64,000 bases of DNA from Flavobacterium sp. K5-23 (GTDB taxonomy: Bacteria > Bacteroidota > Bacteroidia > Flavobacteriales > Flavobacteriaceae). The stretch lies in contig NZ_CP056783.1 in the NCBI RefSeq assembly GCF_023278045.1, positions 124,001 to 188,000 on the forward strand, written 5' to 3'. The number at the start of each line of letters is the position of its first letter. The first letter of the stretch is position 1. The translations under genes and the position numbers were made by a program. The notes below the pieces were generated by a model. The model was not told the DNA's origin. It ran no database searches and saw nothing but the letters and a program-made list of their open reading frames with translations. Shown here piece after piece: positions 1-8,294 of this stretch.

Positions 1-192
1 TCAGCAATTGATGGCGACCGTGTATTTACAGGTTGCGGACTGGGATTGAGCCATTGCTCTGAAACTCACCCCTGCCCTGTTCACGATAAATTCAAAGAAA
101 TCAGAAACGGATTAACCGAAATGCTTGAAAACACCAATCTAGAAGAACTGGCAATGGGAATTAAATCCGGAGATACTTTCTTGAGGTATTAG
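1..192 (+). CDS. Rrf2-family transcriptional regulator, C-terminal part
   Basis: The gene enters from the left edge in frame 1, so only the last 63 codons are visible. The segment has the cysteine-rich loop typical of Rrf2 regulators such as NsrR and IscR: a CGLGLSHC stretch followed by HPCPVHD, with three cysteines spaced as Fe-S cluster ligands, then the terminal helix. Rrf2 proteins of this type sense NO, iron-sulfur status or redox state. The DNA-binding N-terminus lies outside the window. The Crp/Fnr and cytochrome genes near 10-12.7 kb would suit a nitrosative or anaerobic theme, but no direct link is visible. The family call is firm; the ligand sensed is unknown. Confidence 0.85.
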   Translation, partial: SAIDGDRVFTGCGLGLSHCSETHPCPVHDKFKEIRNGLTEMLENTNLEELAMGIKSGDTFLRY

Positions 193-756
193 TTATTCAT
201 AAGCGCCTGCAATAGTTAGCAAACAAAAAAGTCATACGTAATTGTATGGCTTTTGTTGTTTTATAAAGAAACTGGAATACACATTCAAAGCGTCAGTTCG
301 AGGCATAGTTTTTATTCTTAAAAATGCAATATGCTATGACGTTTAGTTTATGGAGTCGTCAGTTCGAGTGTTTTTCGGCTTGAAAATCGTGAATTAGAAT
401 ATGTAACTTGAGTAAGCCAAAAATGTATCGAGAACCTTAGCGAGTGGTTCTCGATACATTTTTTAAAGCTTGAAAGTCCTTTTAAACTAAAAGGTTTTTG
501 GAAGCTTTAAAAAACACTCGAACTGACGGCGCAAACAAAAAATGTCAATGGTAGTGTTTTTTGTGTAGTAAAACGAAACAAAAAATGTATCGAGAACCGT
601 TTTTGATGCTATTTACTTCTTACAAAACTCTTTTCAGGAGCTGTTCCTGTTATTCGTTTCAAACGAAGTTCACTGAACTCCTATAAAAATAAAAGTATAG
701 TGAAGTAATCTTCTCGGTTTCAAACCCTTTTTCTAGGACGTGGCAGGAGCTTCCTC
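193..756. other. Gene-free interval filled with REP-like palindromes
   Basis: No convincing coding region lies between the Rrf2 stop and the repeat that starts near 729. The interval contains the half-element CGTCAGTTCGAG at 291-302, the large inverted structure at 357-528, and an isolated copy of the TGTATCGAGAACC half-stem near 586-599. Confidence 0.7.
357..528. repeat. Composite inverted REP-like element (BIME-like)
   Basis: The outer arms at 357-375 and 510-528 are perfect 19-bp inverted repeats (one arm reads CGTCAGTTCGAGTGTTTTT). Inside them, 421-436 and 447-462 form a perfect 16-bp stem (TGTATCGAGAACC core) with a short loop, followed by a T-run, so the inner hairpin could end transcription. 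A further CGTCAGTTCGAG half lies at 291-302 and a single TGTATCGAGAACC near 586-599. This nesting resembles bacterial interspersed mosaic elements mobilised by RAYT proteins; a RAYT gene is present 3 kb away, but it is flanked by a different palindrome. Confidence 0.75.
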
Positions 757-790
757 CGGTCGCTCTGCCACCGCAAGAAAAAAGCGGTTT
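729..790 (-). repeat. Interspersed repeat R2, copy 1 (GGCAGAGCGACC type)
   Basis: Read on the minus strand this segment gives GGTGGCAGAGCGACC, then AGGAAGCTCCTGCCA. The same block occurs on the plus strand at about 39950-40035 and 63408-63503. It can fold, because GGCAG pairs with CTGCC. The copies lie only between genes. Its left part on the plus strand abuts the copy A repeat that follows. Confidence 0.65.
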
Positions 791-1055
791 TCCCCTCTCA
801 AAGGCTTTTCACTGCTACCAGGGCTAAGAAATTGTGCTAAAAAACAGCGTTTACGGTTTCCCGTAAAATCCTTACATAATAATGGGTTACATTTGAAAAA
901 TAGTACTAAAAACTAAATTCAATTTATCAGATTTTTCTACTATTAATTTATACATTTGAGGGAATGGAAAATGCGGAGCAAAGTTTCGTATATACACCTT
1001 AATTTAGGTAGATTGGCGAAACAAACTTTTGTGTATTTACTAGTTTTGTGATATT
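761..1055 (+). repeat. Cassette-type repeat R1, copy A
   Basis: About 290 bp lie directly upstream of accessory genes. Positions 761-828 match 2751-2818 with one mismatch. The similarity continues more loosely through a TTACGGTTTCCCGTAA hairpin (about 853-869), a TTTATCAGATTTT block, a TATACATTTGAGG-like block and a stretch resembling AATTTGGGTAGATTTGCGAA near 1000-1020. A diverged third copy lacking the first block begins near 30087. A TAGTTTTG -7-like box at 1041-1048 could start transcription of the genes behind it. Confidence 0.75.
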
Positions 1056-1094
1056 TTAAAAGAAAGACAATCCTCAATTTAAACAATATCAATT

Positions 1095-1283
1095 ATGAGT
1101 AACAACGACGACGGGACAAACATTTTAATGATAATCGGATATATTTATCTGACAATAAGCCAAATTATGACATTGTATTTTTGGTGGCTTTGGGCACAAG
1201 ACCACGGATTTTGGAGTTCTATTTTACTTGGACCACTTCTAGGAGAATTTAAAGGGCTACTTTGGATATTTTTTGTTTGGTAA
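1095..1283 (+). CDS. Small membrane protein, 62 aa
   Basis: Unrecognised family. The short ATG-initiated protein has two hydrophobic segments (roughly residues 9-33 and 40-62) rich in Trp and Leu, with a short charged N-terminus, so it is probably an inner-membrane protein. It follows repeat copy A and its end lies 11 bases before the ATG of the TPR lipoprotein, so the two are probably co-transcribed. It could instead be an untranslated leader region, but the composition favours a real small gene. Confidence 0.5.
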   Translation: MSNNDDGTNILMIIGYIYLTISQIMTLYFWWLWAQDHGFWSSILLGPLLGEFKGLLWIFFVW

Positions 1284-1293
1284 ATTTAACGAT

Positions 1294-2640
1294 ATGAAAA
1301 TAAATATTCTACTCCCTTTAGTGTTAATAATAATAGCATCTTGTAGTAACCCAATACAGGACAGAAAAAATGCTAACCGTTTTTTTAAAGACAAAAATTA
1401 TGAAAATGCTTTATTCGAAATTAATAAAGTAATTTATGCCGAGCCTGATAGTGTTAGTCACTACGCATTTCGTGTAATGATTTATGATGCAATGGGTAAA
1501 TACAAAGAAGAGATGTTTGATCTCAATACAATAATTGACCTCGATAAGAAAAAGAATATTAAATCTCTTACTGCTTATCATCAAAGGTCCATTGTTCAAA
1601 CTCAATTAGGTCTATATAGGAACGCTCTGTCGGACATCAATTACTTTATAGCAAATAGAGATACCGTTGGTTCTTTAGCAGAGGCTTATACTAATAAAGC
1701 TTCAATATTATATAAGTTAGGCGATTATAAAAACTCTCAAAAATATTATGAATTATCCGTAAAAAACATTACAAAAAAAGAAATCGTAATCGAATCACAA
1801 GCACTTGTAGGCTTAGCAAATTTATCGAAATCCGCGAAAGGAGCATTAATCCTATTAGATAAAGCAATTTCTATTGATGCAAAAAATCCAATCGCTTATG
1901 GCGCTAGAGCTGCAATAAATATTGACTTAGGAAAAATTAAAGAGGGATATGCGGATTCTAAAAAGGCAATTTCATTAAATCCAAATGACCCAATGATTAA
2001 TTTTAATATGGGCCAACTTTTCATAAACATTATCAATAATGCTGATTCAGCAGTTTTCTATTTTGAAAAAGCTATTAAATTATCGCCACAATCTCCTAAA
2101 AATGACGTAATATACATGAATCTAGCGGTTTTAAAACATCGCTCAGGAAAATTGGAAAGTGCGTTAAGTGATTTTCAGAAAGCAGAAATAATCAATCCCA
2201 AAAATGATTTGCTTTTATATAATTTAGCAATGCTTTTATCGGATATGGGAAAACAAGAAGCAGCTCTTGATAAAATTTCTAAAGCCATAAAACTTAATTC
2301 AAAGGATGCTGAATATTTCAATTTGAAAGGGTCAATCCTCATAGAATTATCTTTGTATGAGGATGCTACGAAAGAATTTTTAACTGCAATTAAATTAAAT
2401 CCAAATTATGGCGGGGCTTTCTACAACTTGGGATATCTTTATGGAGAACAAGATAATCATAATCAGTCTATTAAATATTACAGTAAGGCAGTAATGTTGA
2501 AGTTCGATTTAAAAGCAACTTTAGTTAATTTGGCATTACAAAAGATTAAAATCAATAAAAGTCCTTGTGATGACTTAAAAACCGCATACAATCTTGGCAG
2601 AGAAGATATTAAGCCTTTAATTAATAAATATTGCAACTAA
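1294..2640 (+). CDS. Tetratricopeptide-repeat lipoprotein
   Basis: The protein of about 448 aa starts at the ATG at 1294, because MKINILLPLVLIIIASC is a typical lipoprotein signal with its lipobox cysteine near residue 17; an upstream ATG at 1273 would only add seven residues before it. The rest is a series of about ten TPR-like helical pairs with the usual pattern of small residues, alanines and an N-P turn (for example KAISLNPNDP, KAIKLNPNYG). TPR superhelices bind other proteins. The expected location is the outer membrane, facing the periplasm. The gene lies between repeat copies A and B as if it were cassette cargo. The partner and function are unknown. Confidence 0.85.
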   Translation: MKINILLPLVLIIIASCSNPIQDRKNANRFFKDKNYENALFEINKVIYAEPDSVSHYAFRVMIYDAMGKYKEEMFDLNTIIDLDKKKNIKSLTAYHQRSIVQTQLGLYRNALSDINYFIANRDTVGSLAEAYTNKASILYKLGDYKNSQKYYELSVKNITKKEIVIESQALVGLANLSKSAKGALILLDKAISIDAKNPIAYGARAAINIDLGKIKEGYADSKKAISLNPNDPMINFNMGQLFINIINNADSAVFYFEKAIKLSPQSPKNDVIYMNLAVLKHRSGKLESALSDFQKAEIINPKNDLLLYNLAMLLSDMGKQEAALDKISKAIKLNSKDAEYFNLKGSILIELSLYEDATKEFLTAIKLNPNYGGAFYNLGYLYGEQDNHNQSIKYYSKAVMLKFDLKATLVNLALQKIKINKSPCDDLKTAYNLGREDIKPLINKYCN

Positions 2641-2750
2641 ATTACATTAACTTCGTTCCGCAAAGTGTTCTTTAAAAAATATAATTTGCTGTGTATGCTC
2701 CGCAAAAGTCTCCTGACTTTGCGTAATTTACATTAAATAAATAAATAAAT

Positions 2751-3050
2751 CGCTCTGCCAACGCAAGAAAAAAGCGGTTTTCCCCTCTCAAAGGCTTTTC
2801 ACTGCTACCAGGGCTAAGGATTTGTGCTAAAAAAAAAGCGTTTACGGTTTCTCATAAAATCCTTACAACATAAGGGGTTACTTTTGAAAAATAGTGCTAA
2901 AAACAAAACTAAATTTATCAGATTTTACGGTATAATTCTATATATTTGAAGGAATAATAAAACAGAGCAAATTATTACTTATCACTCCTAATTTGGGTGT
3001 ATATACGAAGGTTTGTTTCGTAAATACAAAAGTAGGCGTCTTTATAAAAA
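2751..3050 (+). repeat. Cassette-type repeat R1, copy B
   Basis: This is the second copy of the repeat at 761. Positions 2751-2818 match copy A almost perfectly, including the ACCGC/GCGG hairpin region. The TTACGG hairpin is degraded here (TCTCAT in place of the CCCGT arm). The repeat ends at the start codon of the HamA-like gene. The 110 bases before it (2641-2750) hold no gene; a fragment CGCAAAAGTC...GACTTTGCG there can form a hairpin. Confidence 0.75.
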
Positions 3051-3058
3051 ACCGTAGA

Positions 3059-3541
3059 ATGAAATTCGAAATTATACTAAATGAAATATTTGATGACGTC
3101 AAACTAGATGACACATTAAATCCGACTGATAATAAATCAGTTCTCGGAATAATTAATGACTTTGAAAATGGTGAATGGAGATATGAAAAATTTCAAAATT
3201 TTGTCTGGAATAACATAAAGGAAACTGCTTTAAGTCATAGTGAACGTAAAGCCCTTCTAGAAGATGGTGAAGGTTCAATTCTATCAGAGTCAGCTAAAAA
3301 ATTGAGATTAATTGAATCTGTAGATGCTATAGGTAGAGGAAGTGAAATTGCTGAAATTGTATTATACGGAATAATGAAAAATCATTATTCCGCATTACCA
3401 ATTGTACCTAAGATATTTTACAAACAAAATCTTAGAGATGAGGCGAAAGGCTCTGATAGCGTTCACATTGTTATTGAATCAGAAGACCCGATAGCGCGGA
3501 TTTGCAATCCGTGCCCACAAAGAATTTTGCAAAGCAGATAA
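3059..3541 (+). pseudogene. HamA-like (DUF1837, Hachiman defence) gene, truncated by a REP
   Basis: From the ATG at 3059 the product resembles HamA of the Hachiman anti-phage system (DUF1837). Visible family features are GRGSEIAEIVLYGIMKNHYS and a downstream KGSDSVHIV segment carrying the first nuclease Asp. In intact members a GExKFY motif with the remaining catalytic residues follows soon after. Here the frame runs at 3488 into a REP palindrome, and the last residues (IARICNPCPQRILQSR) are simply REP translation. The nuclease is therefore incomplete and no hamB helicase gene follows. An in-frame ATG at 2993 would place the repeat inside the protein and is less likely. The HamA assignment is from motif memory and should be checked. 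Confidence 0.65.
3488..3516 (+). repeat. REP palindrome, left partner of RAYT
   Basis: The 29-base element is built around GCGCGGATTTGCAATCCGTGC, whose GGATT/AATCC arms form a hairpin. It is the exact reverse complement of 4191-4219 on the other side of the RAYT gene, and another copy in this orientation lies at 5028-5056. It overlaps the 3' end of the HamA-like reading frame. Confidence 0.9.
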
Positions 3542-3625
3542 CTAAAAACTTAGCACAAATCGATTATCTAAGATGTTCAGGAGGTTAGCTAACTAAATTA
3601 AACTATTCTAGTAAATTTAAAAACG

Positions 3626-4180
3626 ATGTCTACTAAATACAAAGCCACAACTACCGAAGAAGCATTTTTTATTACAATAACTACTGTAGGCTGGGTTGAT
3701 CTATTTACGAGACTAAATCAAAAAATCATTATAACCGAAGCTTTAAAACATTGTCAAGAATATAAAGGTTTAGAAATTTATGCATATTGTTTAATGAGTA
3801 GTCATTTACATTTATTTTGTAAAGCAACAAATGGATTTGTTTTATCGGATGTAATTAGAGATTTTAAAAAATTTACTTCTAAAAAAATAATACAAACAAT
3901 TAAAGACGAGCCTGAAAGCAGAAGAGAATGGATGTTAGATTATTTTAAAAAATCATGCGAACATTTGAAAAGAGATCAGCAATATAAAGTATGGCAAGAT
4001 GGTTACCATGCGGAACATATTTATAGTAATTCATTTATTAAAGAGAAAGTAGAATACATTCATAATAACCCCGTTAAAGACAAAATAGTTTCTCTTCCAG
4101 AAGATTATTATTTTAGTTCAGCCAGAAATTATGCTAGTTTAGAGAGCGAATTAGAGGTGGTTTTATTAGATTTATTTTGA
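3626..4180 (+). CDS. REP-associated tyrosine transposase (RAYT, IS200-like Y1)
   Basis: The 184-aa protein has the hallmarks of TnpA-REP proteins: the HUH metal-binding pair His60 and His62 in MSSHLHLF, and the family signature YIHNNPVK with the catalytic tyrosine near residue 144. RAYT enzymes nick and join single-stranded DNA at REP hairpins and are usually single-copy, domesticated relatives of IS200/IS605 transposases. Here the gene sits between two perfect inverted REPs (3488-3516 and 4191-4219), making a 732-bp REP-RAYT-REP unit, with a third REP 0.8 kb further on. The ORF looks intact. Confidence 0.93.
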   Translation: MSTKYKATTTEEAFFITITTVGWVDLFTRLNQKIIITEALKHCQEYKGLEIYAYCLMSSHLHLFCKATNGFVLSDVIRDFKKFTSKKIIQTIKDEPESRREWMLDYFKKSCEHLKRDQQYKVWQDGYHAEHIYSNSFIKEKVEYIHNNPVKDKIVSLPEDYYFSSARNYASLESELEVVLLDLF

Positions 4181-4190
4181 TATCCTTTAC

Positions 4191-4219
4191 GGGCACGGAT
4201 TGCAAATCCGCGCTATCGG
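4191..4219 (-). repeat. REP palindrome, right partner of RAYT
   Basis: It is a perfect reverse complement of 3488-3516 and lies ten bases after the RAYT stop codon. Together the pair brackets the transposase gene in the arrangement known from other RAYT loci. Confidence 0.9.
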
Positions 4220-4258
4220 TATTAATATGTTGTTCTTCAATTAAAAATTAATGTTTGT

Positions 4259-5017
4259 ATGGGAATTTTAAAATGGCTTTTTAGTAAGAAAAACAGAGAT
4301 TCTATAGAAACTCAAAGTAAAGTAAGTAATGATTTTTTAGATACAAATGTTGAAAGTGAAGCAGTATGTCCTTATTGTAAAAAGAAATTAAATAAGTTTC
4401 CTCTGAGGAAAACAAAATGTCCCCACTGTGAACAATTTAACTTGGTACGCAATTTATCGAATTTAAAAATTAAAACACTTCTAACGGAGGAGCAAGTTAA
4501 AGAAATTGAAATCGAACAAACAAACAATTATTTAAAGTTTAAAGGATTTAATAAGTTACAATCTTTTGGGGTTACGGAGGATGAATTTCTTAAGCGTAAA
4601 GAAAAATTATATCTAAAAACTGGGATTGAAAATAATAACAGTGATGTTATTTGGTCAATATTTAATGAGTTATTGCTTAAAAATGCTGGAAACCCTGATA
4701 AATTGGCAATGATTTATTATTCGATGGCTATTTTTCTAAAAGAAGAAGGAAAGAATAATTTTAAATTATTACAAGAATGTGCAAAATCAAGATTAGATAG
4801 CTTTCAGTTATTGGGCTTTGATGTTACAGTTGAAATCTTAGGCTGTTCTGATTCATGTGAAGCTTGCAAAAAAAGTCATGGAAAAATTATTTCAATGAAA
4901 GAAGCTTATTTACTCCCTATTCCTTGTGAGAATTGTAACCATACGATTGGTTTCTGTAGGTGTTATTTCGCAGCTACTTCTCTCAGAGATGATGAAGGGA
5001 TGCTAATACTTAAATAA
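4259..5017 (+). CDS. Double zinc-ribbon protein of unknown function
   Basis: Unrecognised, 252 aa. The N-terminal third has a four-cysteine zinc ribbon (CPYCKKK and CPHCEQ, about residues 37-60). The middle is helical and charged. The C-terminus has a second cysteine cluster, CSDSCEAC followed by PIPCENC and CRCYF (about residues 196-238). That last pattern, with a Gly-Lys turn and a Pro before the final cysteines, is reminiscent of the C-terminal Cys/His cluster of phage minor head proteins, but the similarity is weak. There is no signal peptide, so it is probably cytoplasmic. It follows the RAYT unit and is followed by a REP. Confidence 0.6.
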   Translation: MGILKWLFSKKNRDSIETQSKVSNDFLDTNVESEAVCPYCKKKLNKFPLRKTKCPHCEQFNLVRNLSNLKIKTLLTEEQVKEIEIEQTNNYLKFKGFNKLQSFGVTEDEFLKRKEKLYLKTGIENNNSDVIWSIFNELLLKNAGNPDKLAMIYYSMAIFLKEEGKNNFKLLQECAKSRLDSFQLLGFDVTVEILGCSDSCEACKKSHGKIISMKEAYLLPIPCENCNHTIGFCRCYFAATSLRDDEGMLILK

Positions 5018-5027
5018 TATAACCAGC

Positions 5028-5056
5028 TAGCGCGGATTTGCAATCCGTGCCCACAA
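5028..5056 (+). repeat. REP palindrome, third copy
   Basis: It matches the REP at 3488 base for base over about 29 positions, same orientation, including the trailing CCCACAA. It lies just after the zinc-ribbon gene and has no transposase of its own. Confidence 0.88.
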
Positions 5057-5079
5057 TACCGGCAAATAAAGTAAAAAGC

Positions 5080-5283
5080 CAAACTGGATGTGATTGCTTT
5101 CGCCCCGGCGAACAGGTCGTTCCTCGCAATGACAAATTGGGGCGAACAAAAATCATACTTAATTCCCCCAATCGTCATTTGTAGCCCCGATAGAAACGGC
5201 ATCCTTTTTATCTTGAACTTGTTTCAGGATCCTGAAACAAGTTCAGGATAAAAAGATATAGTGGATAGCGGGATTTAGCTCCA
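5080..5283. repeat. Intergenic palindromes and likely interspersed repeats
   Basis: Two further repeat-like blocks follow the REP. One (about 5092-5132) has complementary ends, CATTGCGAGGAACGACC-type when read on the minus strand. The other contains a perfect 32-bp palindrome at 5214-5245 (half: TGAACTTGTTTCAGGA), extended by TTTTATC and GATAAAA flanks. There is no coding region. Such blocks recur in many Flavobacterium genomes in my experience, but no second copy is visible in this window. Confidence 0.55.
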
Positions 5284-5314
5284 TAAAAAAACCCGCTCAA
5301 AAAATCGAGCGGGT
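5284..5314 (-). terminator. Rho-independent terminator of the 599-aa gene
   Basis: On the minus strand ACCCGCTCGATTTTTTGAGC folds as a CCCGCTC/GAGCGGG stem and is followed by a run of T. It lies 29 bases after the stop codon at 5343. Confidence 0.85.
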
Positions 5315-5342
5315 GCTACTTGTTGGTTTTCTTAGGGAATCA

Positions 5343-7142
5343 TTAGGCCAAAACTGGAATTTTGATTTCCTGTATTTCCTCTTTATAAAAATGAAGTAAG
5401 TATTGCGCCTTGGAATTATCAGCCATTGAAGCGGTTGTGGATACAAACAAATTTTGATAATACCCGATTCCTTCTTCCAAATTGTGTTTAAATAAATTCC
5501 ATTTTTTAATTTGGCCAGCGGTAATCTCTTCGGAAACTGTGGCGATTTCATTCTTCAAATAATCCACATACATATTCAATTCCTTGACAAACATATTGGG
5601 ACGGTTTGTAGCAGTCAATACCGAAGCATTTCCGTAAATGTGTTGCACCATATTAGAAAGGGAAACTTCCTGATCGAAATAGGCCATATTAGGTCCGGGA
5701 CAAATGACTACGCCCTGAGCTTGTCCTTTGATTTTCATATCATTCTCTAAATAGGAGGCGTTTGCCAAACCTACACAAAGACAAGATTTCTCCGTGATTT
5801 TGTTTTTAGCGTTTTCGAACATTGCAGTCGTCAACGTATCTTTCTTAGCGTCCAATTCTTCCAATTTCAAGTCTTGGAATTTTTTGGAAGCAGAGCATAT
5901 TCCTTTAGCGCCAAATTCTTTGCTTAACGCCAAAAACTTTTTAGGACACGAACTTCCCGCATTGTTTTCCTGGATACGTTTTTGTTTGAGCGCCTCATTT
6001 GTTGTGCCTCTCAACGTATTAAAAGGAATTCCCAATGGAGATATATGACTCAAATACAAATCGGATTCTTTGGCATTTGCCAATAATTTACGTGTTGCAA
6101 CATCGACTGATGTGGCTTCAGGAACCAACAGGAAAGGCGAACCCCAACCCACAGAATCCACTTCGTAATGGTCTAATAAGAAGTCGTGCTCTTCGGCAGT
6201 TCCCACTCCGCCCTGAACGGTGATTTTTAATTCCAATGGATTTTCGGGAATGTGTTTTCCTTTAATGGTCAAGGATTTCACCATTAAATCGTGAGCCGAA
6301 GTGATCAATTGCTCTTTTTTGGCTTTGAATTCTTCCAAAATAGGTCCAAGCAAATAACCATCAGTTGCAAAGGCGTGACCTCCGCAATTCAAACCCGATT
6401 CGATTCTATATTCGGAAACCCAAAGTCCTTTTTTGGCCAGGAAATTCCCTTGTATCATAGCCGATCTGAAATCGCTTACTTTAAGGATAATTTTCTTGTT
6501 CAACTGATTTTTTTCATCCGGGAAAAAGACATCGAAGTTTTCAAAATAGCTATACAATCTCGGGTTCATACCCGCAGAAAGCACCACCGATGAAGTCAAA
6601 GTACTGTTAGCAAAACCACGAAGCGAGGCGTGCGCATCATTAAATTCCGTAGGCAATTGCTCGTCTTTAATGAAGTTGTCCTTATCGACTTTGGTCATGA
6701 TGTTAACATCAATTTCCCCTGGAGCAAGATTCGTGTCAAGATAATTCATAACCGCTTCCTTGCCTTCTTCCATCAGGTTTTGCAACCCTTGCTTGATTTC
6801 GGACTTGTTAGGCAGCATAGCGATATAATTCTCTAATGCTTGTTTGCTTTCGGCCAATTCGTTTTTGAAATTTTCGAATTTATCTTTTACAATTTTGTCA
6901 ACCAAATTCAGATAAGAAGTAACACGCTCAGCGCGATAGTCGTGTATTTTTTGGGTGATTTCTTGATAAGGAATATCAAATTTCTCACTGTAAAAGGCAT
7001 TCATCTTCTCTATTAAATCATCATCTATAATTGATATCACTGAGGATATTCCATACTTAGCCACTCGAATAGGACTGTCTATTGTATAGGCAAGTCCCAT
7101 TACAGGAATATGGAAAGTGTGTAACGGTTTAGTAAGTGTCAT
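5343..7142 (-). CDS. Conserved 599-aa protein of unknown function
   Basis: I do not recognise a named family with confidence. The protein is soluble, with no signal peptide, and has a helical N-terminal region (about residues 45-200). The second half contains glycine-rich turns that look like a TIM-barrel or flavoenzyme core (VQGGVGTAEEH, VGWGSPFLLVPEAT, SHISPLGIPFN). Several cysteines are set in conserved-looking motifs (SGLNCGGHAF, SSCPKKFL, GICSASKKF, CLCVGL, VICPGPN), suggesting a metal or Fe-S site. The loose resemblance is to nitronate-monooxygenase-like barrels. The gene is divergent from nadA with 222 bases between, and ends at its own terminator. Confidence 0.8.
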   Translation of the reverse strand: MTLTKPLHTFHIPVMGLAYTIDSPIRVAKYGISSVISIIDDDLIEKMNAFYSEKFDIPYQEITQKIHDYRAERVTSYLNLVDKIVKDKFENFKNELAESKQALENYIAMLPNKSEIKQGLQNLMEEGKEAVMNYLDTNLAPGEIDVNIMTKVDKDNFIKDEQLPTEFNDAHASLRGFANSTLTSSVVLSAGMNPRLYSYFENFDVFFPDEKNQLNKKIILKVSDFRSAMIQGNFLAKKGLWVSEYRIESGLNCGGHAFATDGYLLGPILEEFKAKKEQLITSAHDLMVKSLTIKGKHIPENPLELKITVQGGVGTAEEHDFLLDHYEVDSVGWGSPFLLVPEATSVDVATRKLLANAKESDLYLSHISPLGIPFNTLRGTTNEALKQKRIQENNAGSSCPKKFLALSKEFGAKGICSASKKFQDLKLEELDAKKDTLTTAMFENAKNKITEKSCLCVGLANASYLENDMKIKGQAQGVVICPGPNMAYFDQEVSLSNMVQHIYGNASVLTATNRPNMFVKELNMYVDYLKNEIATVSEEITAGQIKKWNLFKHNLEEGIGYYQNLFVSTTASMADNSKAQYLLHFYKEEIQEIKIPVLA

Positions 7143-7364
7143 ACAATTTATTTTATTTAAACAATCCGCAAATATTGTAATTATCAGGGATTTAAAAGCT
7201 GATAAATATCATACCTTTTTGTCCTTTATTGAAATACTTTTACATTCTTAAAAGAAAAACCCTTCTAAAATCAGTAAATACCACTTTGTTCATTATGGAT
7301 ATAGCGCTTAAAATGAGGTTCTTTTAAAAACAGAAATAATACAATATCAAAAACGATTAGAGGA

Positions 7365-8294
7365 ATGAAAAATCTCAAAGAACAAATACTAGGCTTAAAA
7401 AAAGAGAAAAACGCAGTTATATTAGCGCATTATTATCAAGAAGATGCAATCCAAGATATCGCAGACTATGTAGGGGACAGTTTAGGATTGTCACAGGAAG
7501 CAATGAAGGTGGATGCGGATATTATCCTTTTTGCAGGCGTGCATTTTATGGCGGAAACGGCCAAGATTTTGAATCCGTCCAAAAAAGTGATTCTGCCGGA
7601 TTTGAAAGCCGGTTGTTCCTTAGCCGAATCCTGCCCTCCGGATTTGTTCAAGAAATTCATTGACCAGCACCCAGATCATATTGTCATTACCTACGTGAAT
7701 TGTTCGGCTGAAATCAAGGCTTTGAGTGATATCGTTTGCACCTCATCCAATGCGGTGAAAATTGTGGAATCAGTACCGAAAGACGTCCCGATTATTTTTG
7801 CTCCGGATAAAAACTTAGGAAAATACATTATCAGTAAAACAGGTCGTGATATGGTGTTGTGGGACGGTTCCTGCGTCGTTCACGAAGCTTTTTCATTAGA
7901 CAAACTGATTGAAGTCCACAAACTGCATCCAGATGCCGCTATCATTGCGCATCCCGAGTCAGAAACTCACATCCTTGAAACGGCAAGCTATATAGGTTCT
8001 ACCGCTGGAATGATTGATTATGTCGTTACAAATCCCAACACTAAATTTATTGTCGCTACTGAAGTGGGAATCCTTCATAAAATGCAACAATTGGTACCTA
8101 ATAAAATATTAATTCCGGCTCCTGCCAAAGAAGACAATACTTGTGCCTGCAGCGAATGTGGTTATATGAAAATGAACACTTTGCAGAAAGTGTATGATTG
8201 CCTGCTCAACGAATCTCCGGAAATTATCGTTCCAGAGGATATTAGAAAAAAAGCGTTACTTCCTATCGAACGAATGCTTGAATTGTCCAAATAA
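7365..8294 (+). CDS. nadA: Quinolinate synthase NadA
   Basis: The 309-aa 4Fe-4S enzyme condenses iminoaspartate with dihydroxyacetone phosphate to form quinolinate, in de novo NAD synthesis. Diagnostic motifs are ILAHYYQ near the N-terminus, GDSLGLSQ, the cluster cysteines in [14 protein letters not shown] and CACSECGY, and MNTLQKV. Length matches the family. Its stop overlaps the start of nadB by one base (TAATG), so the two are translationally coupled. Iminoaspartate is unstable, so the pairing with nadB makes metabolic sense. Confidence 0.98.
   Translation: MKNLKEQILGLKKEKNAVILAHYYQEDAIQDIADYVGDSLGLSQEAMKVDADIILFAGVHFMAETAKILNPSKKVILPDLKAGCSLAESCPPDLFKKFIDQHPDHIVITYVNCSAEIKALSDIVCTSSNAVKIVESVPKDVPIIFAPDKNLGKYIISKTGRDMVLWDGSCVVHEAFSLDKLIEVHKLHPDAAIIAHPESETHILETASYIGSTAGMIDYVVTNPNTKFIVATEVGILHKMQQLVPNKILIPAPAKEDNTCACSECGYMKMNTLQKVYDCLLNESPEIIVPEDIRKKALLPIERMLELSK

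Noticed and set aside
2993..3058. Upstream in-frame ATG for the HamA-like gene
   Set aside because: The added 22 residues are translation of the R1 repeat, which is non-coding at its other copies. The ATG at 3059 begins the family-like sequence.
4963..5202. Minus-strand open frame across the REP region
   Set aside because: It is read from REP and other palindromic repeats and overlaps the end of the zinc-ribbon gene, with no family resemblance.
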